A stretch of 64,000 bases of DNA from Candidatus Cryptobacteroides choladohippi (lineage in GTDB: Bacteria > Bacteroidota > Bacteroidia > Bacteroidales > UBA932): assembly GCA_018065985.1 (NCBI GenBank), contig JAGHSF010000044.1:1-64000 (forward strand), given 5' to 3'. Made by a program: the position numbers and the translations under genes. The notes beneath the pieces are model-generated. The model searched no databases. It was not told the origin of the DNA and saw only the letters and a list, made by a program, of their open reading frames with translations. Below are positions 28,020 through 36,576 of the stretch, piece after piece. The first letter of the stretch is position 1. The number at the start of each line of letters is the position of its first letter.

Positions 28020-29511
28020 GCACCATCTGCCCCGGAGCGAGAGTAAGGGTAACCTGGCGGCCCTTGATCTTGAAGTCGGTGAACCCGGTCCTTCCGTCCT
28101 GAGAGATGGTCCAAGCCTTGGCATTGCGAGGGAGAGTCACGCCGGCAGGCAGAGTCCAGGTCCTGGATGTGCAGCCGTTCTCAGAGAAAGCGACGATATT
28201 CTCATTGCCAAGCCATACGGCAGGGAGGAACACATCGCCGTCGGCAACGAGGATGATGCCGTCCTTCGCAACGGACGTGGTTTCCTCTTCATCATCATAC
28301 AGCGTCCTTACTCCATCCTCGAAAACTCCGATGCAGTTGTCATTCTCATCCTTTATCAGGGCCTTGCGGCCGAAGGTGTTCAGATACTGGTAGACAAGGC
28401 TCTTCTGGCAGAATCCCTTCTTGAACTCCTCGAACCCGGCTTCGGTTGATTCCGCGTCCTTGAAAGCCGATTCTGTGTTGATGTTGCTTCCGAATGCGCG
28501 TGTACCGCAATTGACACCATTGGCCTGGGATGCGGTCAGAGAGAGGCTCATCTCCTCTGAATTGAAATGGAAATACATGGGGAAGTAGCCCTCGGTGATG
28601 TCGCCGATATCCATGTTCCATACGCCTTCCGTGGTGACGTCAATGCCCTTGGAATCAAAATATTTCACAATGTTCGCCCTGGCCTCCATGTCCTGCTCGG
28701 CCGTGTATTTGTGTCCCGGGCTGACAGGGGAGACCATCTTCACCTTATACTCGCCGTCCTTGTCGATGAAAGGGACGGGCGCGGTCTGATGGAATGCGTC
28801 CACATGGATGGTCCCGGCCTCGGCGATGGGAAGGAGGCTGCAGAGCCTGTCTATCCTCTCCTGTGCAAGGCCCTTCTCCCATTCAGCCGGGTAGCATACC
28901 TTATAGCCCCATTCCGAATGCATCAGGGTGCCGTCTTCATTCTTGGCAAGCACATCCGCCTCCTTGTATTTCTCGAACAGGGGGCTGTCGTCGAAGGCAT
29001 CGAACATGTTGATGTGAAAACTGACTGTGGTGTTGTATTCCTTCGCTGCCTCCATAAGCCAGCGGATGCTCTGCATGGCATCTTCGTCCTCCGGACGCTT
29101 GACAGCCTCGTTGCCCTCGAAGAAAGCCGGGTACTTGGAATCATGGCCGTTGTACTGCCAGCCGACGAGATAGACAATCTTCGGTATTCCCAAAGTGATC
29201 TGGTCCATGCCCTTGATCAGCTCGTATGCCTGGTCGATGGTAAGGTAAACCGTCTTCCCGCCGTTGTCACGGACCTTGTACCTTCCGAGAAAATCGCCGT
29301 TGAACTCAGCCTGGCAGAGGAACAGCTTGGCAGTAAATACCTTGGAATAGTCATAACGTGGGGTCACCTTCCACTTGAAAGGCACCTGATTGAACAGAAG
29401 AGTGTCTGTCTTGCCCTGCAATGAGAATACATCAGGGTCTGCGGTCTGGGATCTCTGCCCGCAGGAGATGGCCGCAGCCATTACTGCGACAAATAGAAAA
29501 AAACGTTTCAT
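28003..29511 (-). CDS. GH101-like secreted glycosidase (lipoprotein)
   Basis: From the ATG at 29511 the protein has 502 residues and a lipoprotein signal (MAAAISCGQ). The barrel shows YLVGWQYNGHDSKYP near 125, a segment that recalls endo-alpha-N-acetylgalactosaminidases of family GH101, which release O-glycan disaccharide from mucin-type glycoproteins. Asp in IHVDAFHQ (~238) and Glu in VTTEGVWNMD (~295) are candidate catalytic residues. It is shorter than classical GH101 enzymes and has only a small C-terminal beta-sandwich. A CAAATTTA (TAAATTTG on the minus strand) at 29517-29524 stands so close to the start that the message may have almost no leader. Longer in-frame starts exist but encode no signal peptide. 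Confidence 0.62.
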   Translation of the reverse strand: MKRFFLFVAVMAAAISCGQRSQTADPDVFSLQGKTDTLLFNQVPFKWKVTPRYDYSKVFTAKLFLCQAEFNGDFLGRYKVRDNGGKTVYLTIDQAYELIKGMDQITLGIPKIVYLVGWQYNGHDSKYPAFFEGNEAVKRPEDEDAMQSIRWLMEAAKEYNTTVSFHINMFDAFDDSPLFEKYKEADVLAKNEDGTLMHSEWGYKVCYPAEWEKGLAQERIDRLCSLLPIAEAGTIHVDAFHQTAPVPFIDKDGEYKVKMVSPVSPGHKYTAEQDMEARANIVKYFDSKGIDVTTEGVWNMDIGDITEGYFPMYFHFNSEEMSLSLTASQANGVNCGTRAFGSNINTESAFKDAESTEAGFEEFKKGFCQKSLVYQYLNTFGRKALIKDENDNCIGVFEDGVRTLYDDEEETTSVAKDGIILVADGDVFLPAVWLGNENIVAFSENGCTSRTWTLPAGVTLPRNAKAWTISQDGRTGFTDFKIKGRQVTLTLAPGQMVLIAGK

Positions 29512-29545
29512 GACGTCAAATTTACAAATCTTTTTTGGAACGGTC

Positions 29546-29998
29546 CTATTCCCTGATCCTTGAGTCGATGATGATTGTAACCGGGCCGTCGTTGACAAGG
29601 GCGCACTGCATGTCGGCTCCGAAAACACCTTTCTGTACAGGCCTTCCGGCGATTTCGGAAAGGCGGGAACAGAACTTGTCGTACAGCGGCACGGCAAGAT
29701 CGTGACCAGCTGCACGTATGTACGAAGGCCTGTTGCCTTTTCTTGTCGATGCCGTGAGCGTGAACTGTGACACGGCCAGAAGCTCGCCTCCGGCATCGAC
29801 GACGCTGCGGTTCATCACTCCCGCATCGTCGTTGAATATGCGAAGCCCTGCAGCCTTGGCCGCCAGCCATTCCATGTCTGCTTCCGTGTCGCCGTCCTCC
29901 ACGCCCACAAGGATGAACAGCCCTGCGCCTATGCGTGACACGAGTTCCCCGTCAACGGTCACCGACGCATTCCTTACTCTTTGGATTACCAATCTCAT
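29546..29998 (-). CDS. dtd: D-aminoacyl-tRNA deacylase
   Basis: This 150-residue cytoplasmic enzyme hydrolyses D-amino acids (and glycine) mischarged on tRNA. The two family motifs are present: [17 protein letters not shown] near 78-94 and [10 protein letters not shown] near 135, which contains the Gly-cisPro that gives chiral selectivity. The ATG at 29998 (MRLVIQRV) is the standard family start; the frame is open further upstream but those residues are not conserved. It lies between the phosphodiesterase-like gene and the GH101-like gene on the same strand. Confidence 0.95.
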   Translation of the reverse strand: MRLVIQRVRNASVTVDGELVSRIGAGLFILVGVEDGDTEADMEWLAAKAAGLRIFNDDAGVMNRSVVDAGGELLAVSQFTLTASTRKGNRPSYIRAAGHDLAVPLYDKFCSRLSEIAGRPVQKGVFGADMQCALVNDGPVTIIIDSRIRE

Positions 29999-30062
29999 AT
30001 CGAAAATCAATACGGCCACCGAACCATGCCGGTGGCCATTATGGAACTGACAGTGCGCAGCC

Positions 30063-30944
30063 TTACCTGATCTCCGGGAAGATGCCTGCAGGGATGGTGC
30101 CGGTCCAGGTCTGAGGCGCCTCGAGACCGAGAGCATATGCGGCGATTGCAGGGATATCCCTGATCTCGGCACCGCTTATCGTTCCGCCGGGGGCTATTGT
30201 CCTGCCGTGGATTCCGAGGAATACGATACGCTCGGCCGGGGTGTCGCCGCCATGACTGCCGTCAGGGGTACCGCCATGGTCGGCTGTGATTATGAACAAG
30301 GTGTCGTCCAGTATGCCCTTGCGCCTGTAGGCATCGTAGATCTCTCCGATCATGCCGTCGACCGTGGTGATCTGAGCGAGATGGCCAGGAGTGCCGTAGC
30401 CGTTTGCATGGCCGGCTCCGTCAACGGAATCGAACTGTATGAAGAGGAGGGTAGGGTCGTTGCCCTCAAGGTATGAGAGGATCTGGTCTCTTACAACAGG
30501 ATCGCTGCCCGTACCTTCTACCACGCCGAGGTTGTTCTCGATTATGCCGATGTTGATGGGGCCCCAATGGGAGAAGGAGGCAAGAGGAGCATCGGGATCG
30601 GCCTCTCTGACGACTCTGAAGATCGAAGGATAGGGGCTCTCGGTATCGTACGGTACCGTGGACGCAATCTCGTTGGTCAGCTTGTGGTCTTCAGGCAGGA
30701 CACCGTGGAGCATGGAGCCCCAGCACTGGCCGCTGATGGTCGGGAAGCTGGTCACGACATCATATGCGGAAGTGCCCTCGCTGCTGATGGCGAATGTGTT
30801 TGGAGAGGTTGTTTCGCTGAACCATGCTCCGGCACCGTCGACGCCGAGTATGACTACATGTTTGTATGCACCTTTCGAAGTTTTGGTGCATGAAGTTGCC
30901 AGAATGGCAAGTGCCGCGAAGGCCGGGATAAGTATCTTTTTCAT
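30063..30944 (-). CDS. Alkaline-phosphatase-superfamily phosphodiesterase lipoprotein
   Basis: The 293-residue protein has a lipoprotein signal (ILATSCTK). It shows the alkaline phosphatase-superfamily metal sites: [13 protein letters not shown] near 30 (first Asp), a nucleophile region FPTISGQCW near 67 (Thr or Ser), [13 protein letters not shown] near 178 and [14 protein letters not shown] near 225. This is the pattern of type I phosphodiesterase/nucleotide pyrophosphatase enzymes. Substrates could be nucleotides, sugar phosphates or phospholipid headgroups. It is probably periplasmic or surface-located. The 13-bp sequence of the repeat at 30958 lies directly upstream. Confidence 0.8.
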   Translation of the reverse strand: MKKILIPAFAALAILATSCTKTSKGAYKHVVILGVDGAGAWFSETTSPNTFAISSEGTSAYDVVTSFPTISGQCWGSMLHGVLPEDHKLTNEIASTVPYDTESPYPSIFRVVREADPDAPLASFSHWGPINIGIIENNLGVVEGTGSDPVVRDQILSYLEGNDPTLLFIQFDSVDGAGHANGYGTPGHLAQITTVDGMIGEIYDAYRRKGILDDTLFIITADHGGTPDGSHGGDTPAERIVFLGIHGRTIAPGGTISGAEIRDIPAIAAYALGLEAPQTWTGTIPAGIFPEIR

Positions 30945-31028
30945 TGTTACACAATTATGATTATGTTAAGATGACGATGTTGCACCCTATATTCTGGGAA
31001 TTCCTCTTTACGAAAAATATCGCAGTGC

Positions 31029-31138
31029 ATCAAAGATCCCCGTTGGGAACCGATGGTCGTGCACAGCCAGACGGAGATGCTCCGCCAGAGGATATACCAG
31101 ATAATGGCCGGCTTCGAGGATGCCGACGACTGCGACAT
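31029..31138 (+). pseudogene. IS1380-family transposase, internal fragment
   Basis: The frame reads IKDPRWEPMVVHSQTEMLRQ, continuing into IYQIMAGFEDADDCD, which is the conserved N-terminal part of IS1380-type DDE transposases. The match stops abruptly at both ends. Bases 31062-31138 recur at 33401-33477 with one mismatch in 77, in the same orientation. Confidence 0.65.
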
Positions 31139-31166
31139 GCGAATTTACGCAAAATGTTATTGCGCC

Positions 31167-33233
31167 TTATCTTGTCTCAAAAGCATAGACCTCTCCGGGA
31201 GCGAAGGTGTGGCGGAATGGTTCCAAAGAATCTCCCTCGGCCGGTTCTATGTCCAGTGTCACCTGACGGTCGGAATAGTTGGTGAATAGATAGAGTTTCC
31301 GTCCCTCAGCCTTTATCTGCCATGCTCCGCACAGAACGGACGGCTGGGTCATCTCGTGTTTCTCGTAGAACGTCCATACAGCGGTACAAAGAGGATTCTC
31401 GCCAATCAGTTTCGGGCTCTTCATCATCTCGCCCCGATAGAAAAACTCGCGGTAGAGATAGCGGTTGCGTACTGCGTCTTTCAGGTAGGTCATAAAAGGC
31501 TTGTCCTGAAGGATGTCTATGCTCATCCACCCCAACTGTTCGCCGAAGACGAGAGACTGAGCCAGTTTCATTCTGTTGGCAAGAGGCGCGTCGTTCAGTG
31601 TGTAGCTACGGCCGAAAAGCTGAATCATTCCGCCATAGACGGCAGCAAAAGCCGGCACCTGGTTCTCATGCTGGAACTGCCAGGTGAGGTAGCCGTCCAT
31701 TTCGTTCACATAACCATCGGCATTGCTTTCGGTCGTCAGGATGGCCTCCGGGTTCATCTTTGCCCTGATGTTGGCCAGCAGCTCACGGTAGGCCGGTGTC
31801 CACCAATCTCCTCCTCCGGTAGAATGCCCGTGAGTGGCATCGAAACAGAGCCTGGGTGGAGCGGCTGCTATCTGATCCATATAGACCCCATTCACCTGTT
31901 CCTCCCCTATCAGCTTCAGGACGACCTCAGCCATCTTGTCGCGCCATACCTCTGTGGCAGGGCACATGACACCCAGTACCACTTCGCTTCCGTCGACCTC
32001 CTTGCTGCCGTAGCTTTCAACGTTCGGATTACCGTCTCTCTGCTTGGAGACAGCGGGGAGCGCCTGAGCCGTAAAGAGGGAATCTGACATGACATGGTCG
32101 CGCGTATCCCACAGACGGCCATTAATATAGGGCATGACATAAATGTTATTCTCTTTCAGTTCCTTGACTCTTTCCCTGAAGCCCTCCTTAGTGGGCATAT
32201 AGTGGGGATAGTCGTTGTCGAACGGAATCCGGTGCCAATTATACCAGTGCAGACCCACGGGCACGCCCATTTCCTGTTGGAAATCCTCCAGTCTCCTGTC
32301 GAAACCGTCTCCGCTCAACCATATACACAGTTCCTTCATCCACATCGGCGTGTCTTTCCTGCCCTCAGCACCCAGCAGTTCACCCGGATACCAAGCCGAT
32401 TCGTTCTTCATCCATTCCTTGTACATCATGGCTGCGTCGAACCAGTCGCCACGGAAGGGTGCCATGACGATTTCACACGGTGCAAATTCCCGGTTGTCAG
32501 TACCGGGATAGGTCATGCCGAGTCGTGTAGTGCCGTTGGGCTCAGCCTCGAAATAGAGCTCCTTGTGTGTAGCATTCCTGTCGTGAGCACCAATGTAGAG
32601 TCCCCCACCCTGTTTGTCCCAGAAAGCGAACCAAGGCATGGAGGCACCGAAGCCGGCCGGATATTGCATATACACGGCATCGTGTCCCTCCTCGGACGTA
32701 CCGGCAATACCCGAAGCGTAGGGATAGAAGAAATGACTCTCCATGGCCAGCTTTTCTATCTCCAATGGGAGCAGGGTGGCCGATTCCAGCGTGTATGTCT
32801 CCGGCAGGTGACAATCTTCCCAAGTGAACCGCAGGGCATCCTTTTCGTACCAATGGGTGCAACGTGTATCAGGCAATTGGATTTTCATGCTTACGGAAAG
32901 ACCGTCGGCATCCTTCATGTCCCTTGGTTTGGAAAAGGTCAGCACATATGATAAACCGTGTTTCTTTACCTTCAATTCTGCCCATTCCCTGTTCGAGACA
33001 AGTGTATCTGTCTGGTCGTTATGACTGTTCCTGACGACTATCTTGAATAAGCTGGCATCCGTAAAATGCCATTGATAAAGTGATGTCAACGATGCCGACC
33101 GGTTCTGATGTATGTTTATTTCCATACTTAATCCGTTGGTCGTCAATTTGATGTCCCGGTTATTCCCAGCATTTGCCATACAGGCGAAGAATGTCAGAAA
33201 AAACAGAGTCAGGGTTCTTTTTGTCCGGTTCAT
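31167..33233 (-). CDS. Secreted DUF6259-type glycosidase-like protein
   Basis: The 688-residue protein has a cleavable signal peptide (FFLTFFACMANA). A beta-sandwich of ~250 residues is followed by a TIM-barrel region with GLHWYNWHRIPFDNDYPHY near 340, PYINGRLWD near 385, VNGVYMDQIAAA near 480 (an Asp at a strand end) and LTTESNADGY near 530 (a Glu), then a C-terminal beta domain. I recognise the layout as that of DUF6259 proteins, glycosidase-like enzymes found in Bacteroidales polysaccharide loci. Base composition is somewhat poorer in GC than neighbours, and both ends abut copies of the same IS1380 fragment, which suggests it was brought in by transposition. Confidence 0.68.
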   Translation of the reverse strand: MNRTKRTLTLFFLTFFACMANAGNNRDIKLTTNGLSMEINIHQNRSASLTSLYQWHFTDASLFKIVVRNSHNDQTDTLVSNREWAELKVKKHGLSYVLTFSKPRDMKDADGLSVSMKIQLPDTRCTHWYEKDALRFTWEDCHLPETYTLESATLLPLEIEKLAMESHFFYPYASGIAGTSEEGHDAVYMQYPAGFGASMPWFAFWDKQGGGLYIGAHDRNATHKELYFEAEPNGTTRLGMTYPGTDNREFAPCEIVMAPFRGDWFDAAMMYKEWMKNESAWYPGELLGAEGRKDTPMWMKELCIWLSGDGFDRRLEDFQQEMGVPVGLHWYNWHRIPFDNDYPHYMPTKEGFRERVKELKENNIYVMPYINGRLWDTRDHVMSDSLFTAQALPAVSKQRDGNPNVESYGSKEVDGSEVVLGVMCPATEVWRDKMAEVVLKLIGEEQVNGVYMDQIAAAPPRLCFDATHGHSTGGGDWWTPAYRELLANIRAKMNPEAILTTESNADGYVNEMDGYLTWQFQHENQVPAFAAVYGGMIQLFGRSYTLNDAPLANRMKLAQSLVFGEQLGWMSIDILQDKPFMTYLKDAVRNRYLYREFFYRGEMMKSPKLIGENPLCTAVWTFYEKHEMTQPSVLCGAWQIKAEGRKLYLFTNYSDRQVTLDIEPAEGDSLEPFRHTFAPGEVYAFETR

Positions 33234-33305
33234 AATTATCTGGTAATCAGAGGATTAAATGTTATTTTTGTGGTGCGGAAACAAAAACATTTTTTCCTTT
33301 ACTTC

Positions 33306-33477
33306 ATGAGCAAAATTACCTCTTTTTCCACAGATTACCAAACTATTCCGACATTGTTTGAACTCGAGAGCGTGGCGGGCAAGAAAGTGACGGTCGATTT
33401 CACAGCCAGACGGAGATGCTCCGCCAGAGGATATACCAGATAATGGCCGGCTTTGAGGATGCCGACGACTGCGACAT
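33306..33477 (+). pseudogene. IS1380-family transposase, N-terminus with internal deletion
   Basis: The frame starts MSKITSFSTDY and runs to KKVTVDFTA, the typical beginning of IS1380 transposases, then jumps out of frame into the same 77-bp internal segment seen at 31062. The junction has CACAGCC, which fits both the 5' part and the internal segment, so a 7-bp microhomology deletion is the likely cause. Confidence 0.6.
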
Positions 33478-33861
33478 CTGCCACTGTTCGTGCTGGAGAA
33501 CCTCACGGGCATCCGCGGAGCGACGGAGCGCGTGAGGACTAAGGACCGCTACGTCACGGTATCGTGGTCCTACTACGACCTGGAGCAGAAGCTGACGTAC
33601 AAGGCCTCCCTCGCCGGCCAGAAGGTCGTCAGGGTGAGTCCGGAGTACACCAGTCAGAGGTGTCCGGTATGTGGTGCTATAGACAAGCATAGCCGTGACA
33701 GGTCAAATCATGTTTACAAGTGTTCGCACTGCGGCTATCGGTCCGATGATGATAGAATCGGTGCGATGAATCTGTATCAGCTTGGTCTGGAGTACCTGAA
33801 GGGTACGGAGCAACCGAGGATACAGGAGTCACAAGCCCATCAGTCTTTAGCTGATGGGTAG
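33478..33861 (+). pseudogene. tnpB: TnpB (IS200/IS605 family), C-terminal fragment
   Basis: About 125 residues remain of a ~400-residue RNA-guided nuclease. FVLENLTGIR is the RuvC-II strand with its Glu, SQRCPVCG and YKCSHCG are the four-Cys zinc finger, and DDDRIGAMNL is RuvC-III with its Asp. RuvC-I and the whole N-terminal RNA/DNA-binding part are absent, and the 5' side is fused to IS1380 sequence, so it cannot be active. The 3' end with its hairpin is intact. Confidence 0.8.
33836..33858 (+). other. Right-end hairpin of the IS200/IS605 element
   Basis: CCCATCAG and CTGATGGG form a perfect 8-bp stem with a 7-nt loop around the tnpB stop codon, followed by TAGTTGACC. Right-end hairpins at the 3' end of tnpB serve transposition by TnpA and lie in the region that becomes the guide RNA scaffold. 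Confidence 0.55.
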
Positions 33862-33878
33862 TTGACCTATTAAGGTCC

Positions 33879-34061
33879 AATAAGGAACTTTATCAAAGCT
33901 GGGATTTCGATAAGGAAAGCAGCGGGACGATCAACTATTACAGCAAGGCTCTCAACGGCAGCTATTCCATAAAGAAGACACTCCCTGTTCTTGTCCCGAG
34001 TCTATCGTACGATGATATGAAAAAGCACACATGGGCATGTCATCATAGGATACCTGCGTGA
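33879..34061 (+). pseudogene. Unrecognised coding fragment
   Basis: An open frame of 60 codons without start reads NKELYQSWDFDKESSGTINY and ends in a TGA at 34059-34061. Its composition is protein-like, but I recognise no family. It follows directly after the IS605 right end, so it is probably part of the gene into which that element once inserted. Confidence 0.3.
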
Positions 34062-34285
34062 AATTCAAGCGCAGCGTGGCGCGAAATTTTTCAAATTACG
34101 GTGGCCACTTTCAAGGACCAAGAGGGGGCAGTTTGCGCAGTATTCTCCAAATTACGAACTGATTTGCTAAATAAGGGTAAATGGTAAACTCGGTGATAGT
34201 AAAGGAATTTATGGTAGAAGCATCTTTACATAATGTAAATAAGAACCTTCCTATTTTGATTATGTTAAGTTAGCTATACCACGCC
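34062..34285. other. Non-coding stretch with insertion-sequence-like end
   Basis: No gene is visible. Bases about 34085-34165 contain two similar blocks (TTTTCAAATTACGG and TCTCCAAATTACGA) and GGTGGCCACTTTCAAGGACC, which look like the repeated ends of an IS21-type element, but no transposase remains. TGATTATGTTAAG at 34257-34269 repeats the sequence at 30958-30970. Confidence 0.25.
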
Positions 34286-35182
34286 CTATTCACAAAGCAG
34301 GCTGAGGCCTTCCTGGGTAAGGAAAGATCCGAGCTCACCTACCGGTATGCCGAAACTCGGCATTCCGTCGGCGTATGAGGCAATCTCATACTGCCTGTAT
34401 GTGAATATCAGAGAGTCGCCCGCGGCATTGGGGCATGCGGCATCCACCGGAAGAGGAATGGCGCTGTCTTCGATGAAGAGGCGCTCCATGAGCTCGCTGT
34501 CAGAAAGCTCCTCTCCGCATCCCTTGTAATAGCGGCGCAGGCCGTCGCGAAGGAGCGGCTGGATCGAGCCGGTCGCGTCGTTCCTGATGAAGCGGTCTAT
34601 CTTGCTGCCGGTGGCCTTGTCGAAGGTCAGGCTGCCGGAGCCCGTCACACCTCCATGTGCGCCTCCGTAGTAGACATAGGCAGAAGAATTGTATACCACG
34701 AAATTCGAGGCCTCAGTCTGCCTGCAGACCTTAAGGTCGAATTCCCACTGGGGGGCCTCGCTCAATATCCTTTCCTTTTCTTCCGGAGTCAGTGTGGAAT
34801 CCTTGTCGAGGTAGGCTTTGCTGGCATTGCAGACCTCCTCGGCGCTGGCAAGCAGATAGACGTAGGTAGCCTTTCCGCAGGAATCCACCAGAGCCTGGAT
34901 GTCATATCCGTCCCCTAAGAGCGGCTGGGCGACCTGAGTCTGGCCGCCGTCGGCAGCAGGCTGCTGCGAATTCATCACGAAGTCAGCGATGAGTGCCTCC
35001 CTGATCTTCTGCGACACGGGATCCTTTCCGGCCGGAAGTTCAAGCATGACGTTCAAAGAAACAAACTTGCACGAATCACTGAATTGGTAAGTGCGTGTAT
35101 CCTGACAGTCAGACATACGGCCGTTACATGAGCATACAGCCATGAGCAGGATAGAAAATGACAGAAATTTCAATCTTTTCAC
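34286..35182 (-). CDS. RsiV-like (DUF3298) lipoprotein
   Basis: The 298-residue protein has a lipoprotein signal (LMAVCSCNG). The C-terminal half carries the DUF3298/RsiV fold: YVYYGGAHG near 165 and FTYRQYEIASYADGMPSFGI near 255, where family members have the conserved IAPYAxGxPxF segment. RsiV in Bacillus binds lysozyme as an anti-sigma factor, but this protein has no transmembrane or sigma-binding part, so it is only a relative of the extracytoplasmic domain. It overlaps the SprT-like gene by 4 nt and is the last gene of a three-gene leftward operon. Confidence 0.8.
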   Translation of the reverse strand: MKRLKFLSFSILLMAVCSCNGRMSDCQDTRTYQFSDSCKFVSLNVMLELPAGKDPVSQKIREALIADFVMNSQQPAADGGQTQVAQPLLGDGYDIQALVDSCGKATYVYLLASAEEVCNASKAYLDKDSTLTPEEKERILSEAPQWEFDLKVCRQTEASNFVVYNSSAYVYYGGAHGGVTGSGSLTFDKATGSKIDRFIRNDATGSIQPLLRDGLRRYYKGCGEELSDSELMERLFIEDSAIPLPVDAACPNAAGDSLIFTYRQYEIASYADGMPSFGIPVGELGSFLTQEGLSLLCE

Positions 35183-35838
35183 AAAATGTTGTTTTTATTA
35201 TCGGGATCAGGCAGATGGACATCGAGGTCCTCGCGGCTGATCTTATATATCTTTGCGGTCCTTGACCTTGGGTATCTGTTGAAGAAAGGATCGGTACTCG
35301 TGTACCAGTGCCTTTCCTGAATCGCATAATACCTCGGAAGCAGACCATCCAGCTTTTTCATCATGGCCTCGGTGCACACGGTGACACCCCATCGGCCGTT
35401 TTTCAGAAGACTCACGCATATGCAGTTGAGGCGCACCTCCTGAAGTCGGGGATTCACGGCCCCGGGAGCCATTTTGTGGCTGACGGTTACGTTCCGGCCA
35501 TATTCACGGTTTATCCTTTCCATCATGGAGCGGAACAGCCTGCCGTGCGTCGAGCTGTCCCTGAGGCCCTTGAATGCTATATAGCAGTGTATCAACTCAT
35601 GTATGATCACATCCTCCTGCTCCCTTTCAGGAAGGTCGAAGGCTGTGCTGATGCGCATCAGGATCTGCAGGTTGTCAGGCTTCCTGCCGAACAGGCTGCG
35701 CTTCTTCCTGTACTCCACCCTCCCCAGGAAAGACCTGGCTTTGGAGAGCTTGACAGAAATCGGTGGAAGACAGGAGCCAAAGACAAGGGCATTGAACTCC
35801 CCTATCTTCGATTCCACGTATTCTACCGTCGGGGTCAT
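35179..35838 (-). CDS. SprT-like zinc metallopeptidase
   Basis: The 219-residue protein contains HELIHCYIAFKG near 80, the HExxH zinc site, and a downstream HGRLFRSMMERIN with a third ligand His, as in SprT/Spartan proteases. The later Cys-rich zinc-ribbon part of SprT is only partly represented. Spartan relatives remove DNA-protein crosslinks; bacterial SprT-like proteins have unknown substrates. It overlaps the LOG-type gene by 4 nt upstream and the RsiV-like gene by 4 nt downstream, so translation of all three is coupled. Confidence 0.85.
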   Translation of the reverse strand: MTPTVEYVESKIGEFNALVFGSCLPPISVKLSKARSFLGRVEYRKKRSLFGRKPDNLQILMRISTAFDLPEREQEDVIIHELIHCYIAFKGLRDSSTHGRLFRSMMERINREYGRNVTVSHKMAPGAVNPRLQEVRLNCICVSLLKNGRWGVTVCTEAMMKKLDGLLPRYYAIQERHWYTSTDPFFNRYPRSRTAKIYKISREDLDVHLPDPDNKNNIL

Positions 35839-36395
35839 GCCCTTTTCAACTCGTCGAACAGTTCCTCGACGGAATGCACGAAGGTGACGACGTCACTGTC
35901 GGCACGCAGGAAGTGTTCCCGCTTCATCGTGGCAATCTGCGCCTCGAGGCCGTCGTAGTAGCCTTTCACGTTGAGAACGAACGCCCTCTTGTCGTGGATG
36001 CCTATCTCGTTGTCGACAGCGAGGAAGAAGAGCTCCTCCATGGTCCCGAAGCTTCCGGGAAGGATGACGCAGCAGTCGCTCAGAGACCCCATCACGGCTA
36101 TGCGCTCGGGCATATCCTTGACTTCCAGGGTCTTGGTGAGGCAGTTCATCAGAATGTCCCTGCCCTGTGCCGCGACTTCGCGCTTACCCTTGAATCCCTT
36201 CGGGAACACGCCCAGGATTTCTCCATTGGCATCCAGGACCCCTTGTGCAAAGGCCTTCATCGTGCCGACCTCGGCTCCGCCGAATACGGCCCTGTATCCC
36301 CTGCCGGCCAGTTCCCTGCCGAAGTTGTACGCGATGTTCATATATTCCTCGGATGCGGCCGAGGACCCAAGATAAACAGCAACTGACTTTATCAT
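35835..36395 (-). CDS. LOG-family nucleoside monophosphate phosphoribohydrolase
   Basis: This 186-residue Rossmann-fold protein shows FGGAEVGTM near 40 and LPGSFGTMEELFFL near 110. LOG proteins normally carry PGGxGTxxE; here the second Gly is Ser while the Gly-Thr and the Glu are kept. Such enzymes cleave the N-glycosidic bond of nucleotides to release base and ribose 5-phosphate, and are often annotated TIGR00730. It is the first gene of the leftward LOG-SprT-RsiV operon. Confidence 0.85.
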   Translation of the reverse strand: MIKSVAVYLGSSAASEEYMNIAYNFGRELAGRGYRAVFGGAEVGTMKAFAQGVLDANGEILGVFPKGFKGKREVAAQGRDILMNCLTKTLEVKDMPERIAVMGSLSDCCVILPGSFGTMEELFFLAVDNEIGIHDKRAFVLNVKGYYDGLEAQIATMKREHFLRADSDVVTFVHSVEELFDELKRA

Positions 36396-36467
36396 TTACT
36401 TATAAGTATTTTCTGGAAGATTGTCCTGAACACACTTGCGAACCGTCATCGCCTGACAAATATAACA

Positions 36468-36569
36468 TTATTTCGTAACACTTGGGCAGAACGTGACCCT
36501 AGAAGCCTGGTTGGGTGTCGGATATACGACAAGGCTGGCCAGTACCGCCAGATTCAGAAGGAATGACAT
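36468..36569 (-). CDS. Possible 33-residue hydrophobic peptide
   Basis: An ATG at 36569, 7 nt after the stop of the DUF5703 gene, opens a 33-codon frame beginning SFLLNLAVLASLVVYP, which would be a short membrane helix, and ending with TAA at 36468-36470. No Shine-Dalgarno-like sequence is evident. It may be a real small protein or chance. The rest of the gap 36396-36576 shows nothing else. Confidence 0.2.
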   Translation of the reverse strand: MSFLLNLAVLASLVVYPTPNQASRVTFCPSVTK

Positions 36570-36576
36570 ATTCTGT

